NCBI GenBank assembly: GCA_024232355.1
Contig: JAAEPW010000076.1
Coordinates: forward strand, 15,672 to 79,671
Source: Chloroflexota bacterium
GTDB taxonomy: Bacteria; Chloroflexota; Anaerolineae; B4-G1
Length of the DNA stretch: 64,000 nucleotides
Direction of reading: 5' to 3'
Below the pieces are notes generated by a model. The model had not been told where the DNA came from. It saw only the letters and a list, made by a program, of their open reading frames with translations, and did no database searches. Shown one piece after another: positions 63,267-64,000 of this stretch. The position numbers and the translations under genes were made by a program. The number at the start of each line of letters is the position of its first letter. Positions within the stretch are counted from its first letter, which is position 1.

Positions 63267-64000
63267 ATGTACGAAAATATTCGATCGAGGATAGTGTTGA
63301 CGTTACGGTCGAGAACCATTCGCTTGTTATTGGTGATAGGTTTGGTGGGTGGAATCTTAGTCGGGACTCTGCTGGCGTTCGATCTATGGGACGTTGTCCT
63401 GGCAGCCCCGCCGATTGATGGAAATCCCATTTCGGTGGAAGGCCCCACGACGGCATCTTCGGTCCCGCACGATATCATACAGGCTGTGATCGTCGCTGAT
63501 ATTGACGGCAATAGCTATCCTGACATAGCTTTTGGGCAAGCGCATTCACTGACGATCAAAGCAAACACTGGCGCCACCACGACACAATGGATGCCAGGGC
63601 TGACGATTGGCAGCGCGACGTATGACATTCGCGGCGTGGATGCTGTCGATCTGGATCGCGACGGTGCGATTGACCTGATCAGCGCCAGCGCCGACGACTC
63701 TGGCAACAGCCAACTCCGCCTGTGGCGGAACCCCACCTTGCCCTTTACCAACTCTTGGGCAACCTACAACACCCTGACGACGTCGGCGATCTCTTTGACC
63801 TCTATCGCATCTGCCGACCTGGATCGTAATGGCACGCCAGACTTGGTCAGTGGTGGGCTGGATGGTGTTCTACGCCTGTGGTCCAATCCACTCACAGGCG
63901 CGCAACCGTTTGCCACATCGTGGCCTTCTCCCGCCGCCATCGCTACGACGGATCGAATACGGCGCATCTTGATCGCCGATATAGACCGCGATGGTATGTG
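63267..64000 (+). CDS. FG-GAP/VCBS-repeat surface protein, 3' end outside the window
   Basis: At least 244 residues, still open at the window edge. The ATG at 63267 has AGGAGG nine bases upstream; an ATG at 63258 overlaps that site and is unlikely. A basic N-terminus and one hydrophobic helix (about 18-42) form a signal or anchor. FG-GAP-type calcium-loop repeats follow: ADIDGNSYPD, VDLDRDGAID, ADLDRNGTPD and ADIDRDG, so a beta-propeller outside the cell is expected. The total length and C-terminus cannot be seen. Confidence 0.85.
   Translation, partial: MYENIRSRIVLTLRSRTIRLLLVIGLVGGILVGTLLAFDLWDVVLAAPPIDGNPISVEGPTTASSVPHDIIQAVIVADIDGNSYPDIAFGQAHSLTIKANTGATTTQWMPGLTIGSATYDIRGVDAVDLDRDGAIDLISASADDSGNSQLRLWRNPTLPFTNSWATYNTLTTSAISLTSIASADLDRNGTPDLVSGGLDGVLRLWSNPLTGAQPFATSWPSPAAIATTDRIRRILIADIDRDGM

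Overview
The window looks like a chromosomal piece of a Chloroflexota bacterium, probably Anaerolineae-like. This is inferred from gene content, not from a marker gene: soluble multi-GAF histidine kinases, a class III cyclase/AAA/TPR regulator, DUF1786, an AmmeMemoRadiSam set, membrane-anchored DUF362 proteins, and secreted proteins ending in a short Y-L/M-P-hydrophobic motif. No rRNA, tRNA, CRISPR array or transposase was seen. All family names come from reading the sequence; no database was searched.

Left part (about 0.2-25.3 kb, essentially all minus strand). An ECF sigma factor, a membrane anti-sigma-like protein and a NUDIX hydrolase form one unit ending at a clear terminator. A small membrane protein and two paralogous GAF histidine kinases follow. 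Next is a redox/sulfur-flavoured block: a lipoprotein Memo-AMMECR1 fusion, a cyclase/AAA/TPR regulator, then the tightly coupled trio DUF169 -> DsrC-like/cysteine desulfurase fusion -> Tat-type radical SAM lipoprotein with a CxxCH motif. Right beside it lie CcsA, ResB (system II cytochrome c maturation) and DUF1786. After these come a small membrane protein, an S51-type peptidase, a MITE-like palindromic element, rfbC, a gene remnant, a ubiquitin-like sulfur carrier and a TPR/HEAT protein.

Middle (25.4-48.2 kb, plus strand). Two OmpR-type response regulators, the first behind a near-consensus promoter, lead into a surface polysaccharide locus. It holds a BY-type tyrosine kinase/co-polymerase with an unexpected C-terminal helix-turn-helix, a Wzx flippase, five glycosyltransferases of GT2/GT4 type, a Wzy/ligase-like protein, an AglD-type flippase-like protein, a polyprenyl-phosphate glycosyltransferase, a membrane-anchored toroid protein and four GT-C-like multi-pass proteins.

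Right part (48.1-64.0 kb, plus strand). This is a run of surface proteins: a sialidase-like propeller, a PQQ-type propeller with DUF11-like C-terminus, a second copy of the toroid protein, and two giant DUF362 proteins with Ig-like repeats. A 5' fragment of a CPBP protease gene sits between the DUF362 genes and the intact CPBP gene follows the second, which records a tandem duplication of a DUF362-CPBP unit. An acyltransferase and the start of an FG-GAP repeat protein, cut by the window edge, end the region.

The most unusual material is the DUF169/DsrC-NifS/radical SAM operon with its extracytoplasmic AmmeMemoRadiSam partners, the kinase-HTH fusion, the DUF362-CPBP duplication, and the shared C-terminal motif of the secreted proteins.
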